DNA of 50,361 nucleotides from assembly GCA_944391315.1 (NCBI GenBank), contig CALXTD010000012.1:1-50361 (forward strand), in the 5' to 3' direction. The notes beneath the pieces were generated by a model. The model had not been told where the DNA came from and did no database searches. It was given only the letters and a program-made list of their open reading frames with translations. Numbering within the stretch: the stretch's first letter is position 1; each line of letters begins with the position of its first letter. This DNA is from an uncultured Alphaproteobacteria bacterium (lineage in GTDB: Bacteria > Pseudomonadota > Alphaproteobacteria > RF32 > CAG-239). This document shows, piece by piece, positions 50,323 to 50,361 of the stretch. Both the position numbers and the translations under genes were made by a program.

Positions 50323-50361
50323 CCAAAGAGCTTATAGCTTTACAGATAAAAAACTCCTTTG

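Overview
The window reads as a chromosomal segment of an AT-rich Gram-negative bacterium, most likely an alphaproteobacterium. The conserved blocks sfsA-map-radC and yqeY-dnaG-rpoD, a uracil-DNA glycosylase of the alphaproteobacterial type ([12 protein letters not shown]), outer-membrane and lipoprotein components, and three tRNAs with encoded CCA support this. An uncultured gut-type lineage is plausible, but that is inference. No phage, transposase or CRISPR array was seen.

Left part (1-15.6 kb): the 3' part of a cysteine-rich repeat protein that carries a C-type-lectin-like module resembling a diversity-generating-retroelement target; a U32 peptidase/RlhA-like protein; a TPR lipoprotein; a family-4-like uracil-DNA glycosylase; two adjacent secreted proteins that appear to share a domain; a lytic transglycosylase; a small membrane protein behind a long leader; a COG2509-type flavoprotein; galE; and the sfsA-map-radC cluster.

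Middle part (15.7-28 kb): tRNA-Pro(TGG) and tRNA-Arg(TCT). The 3' end of tRNA-Arg plus its terminator is repeated three times around two copies of a structured spacer of about 145 bp. Then come a small membrane protein, a DUF2157-like membrane protein with a cysteine cluster, trxB, greA with a terminator-like leader, a DUF3015/DUF4105 pair, yqeY-dnaG-rpoD, two unrecognised small proteins and tRNA-Ile(CAT).

Rhamnose polysaccharide locus (28.1-37.7 kb): one tightly overlapping operon, rmlA-rmlC-rmlD-rmlB, then an SDR epimerase/reductase, an RgpF-type rhamnan protein, a second rmlD-like gene, a WsaF-like glycosyltransferase and a GT61 protein. It should make dTDP-L-rhamnose and assemble it into a surface glycan. 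The second half is visibly more AT-rich than its surroundings.

Redox module (37.9-44.7 kb): a CoA-disulfide-reductase/rhodanese protein, a LysR regulator, and a divergent operon of an exported double carboxymuconolactone-decarboxylase-fold protein, an exported cyclophilin-like protein, an exported flavodoxin, a NapH-NapG-like fused polyferredoxin with an internal twin-arginine segment, TatA and TatC. The three exported proteins each have a second ATG with its own Shine-Dalgarno just after the signal peptide. This is the best candidate for an uncharacterised system here: membrane-crossing electron delivery to envelope flavodoxin and partners, with its own minimal Tat translocase.

Right end (44.9-50.3 kb): a glycosyltransferase remnant, a small membrane protein, and a macA-macB-tolC/nodT tripartite efflux operon closed by a terminator; a second terminator faces a gene outside the window.
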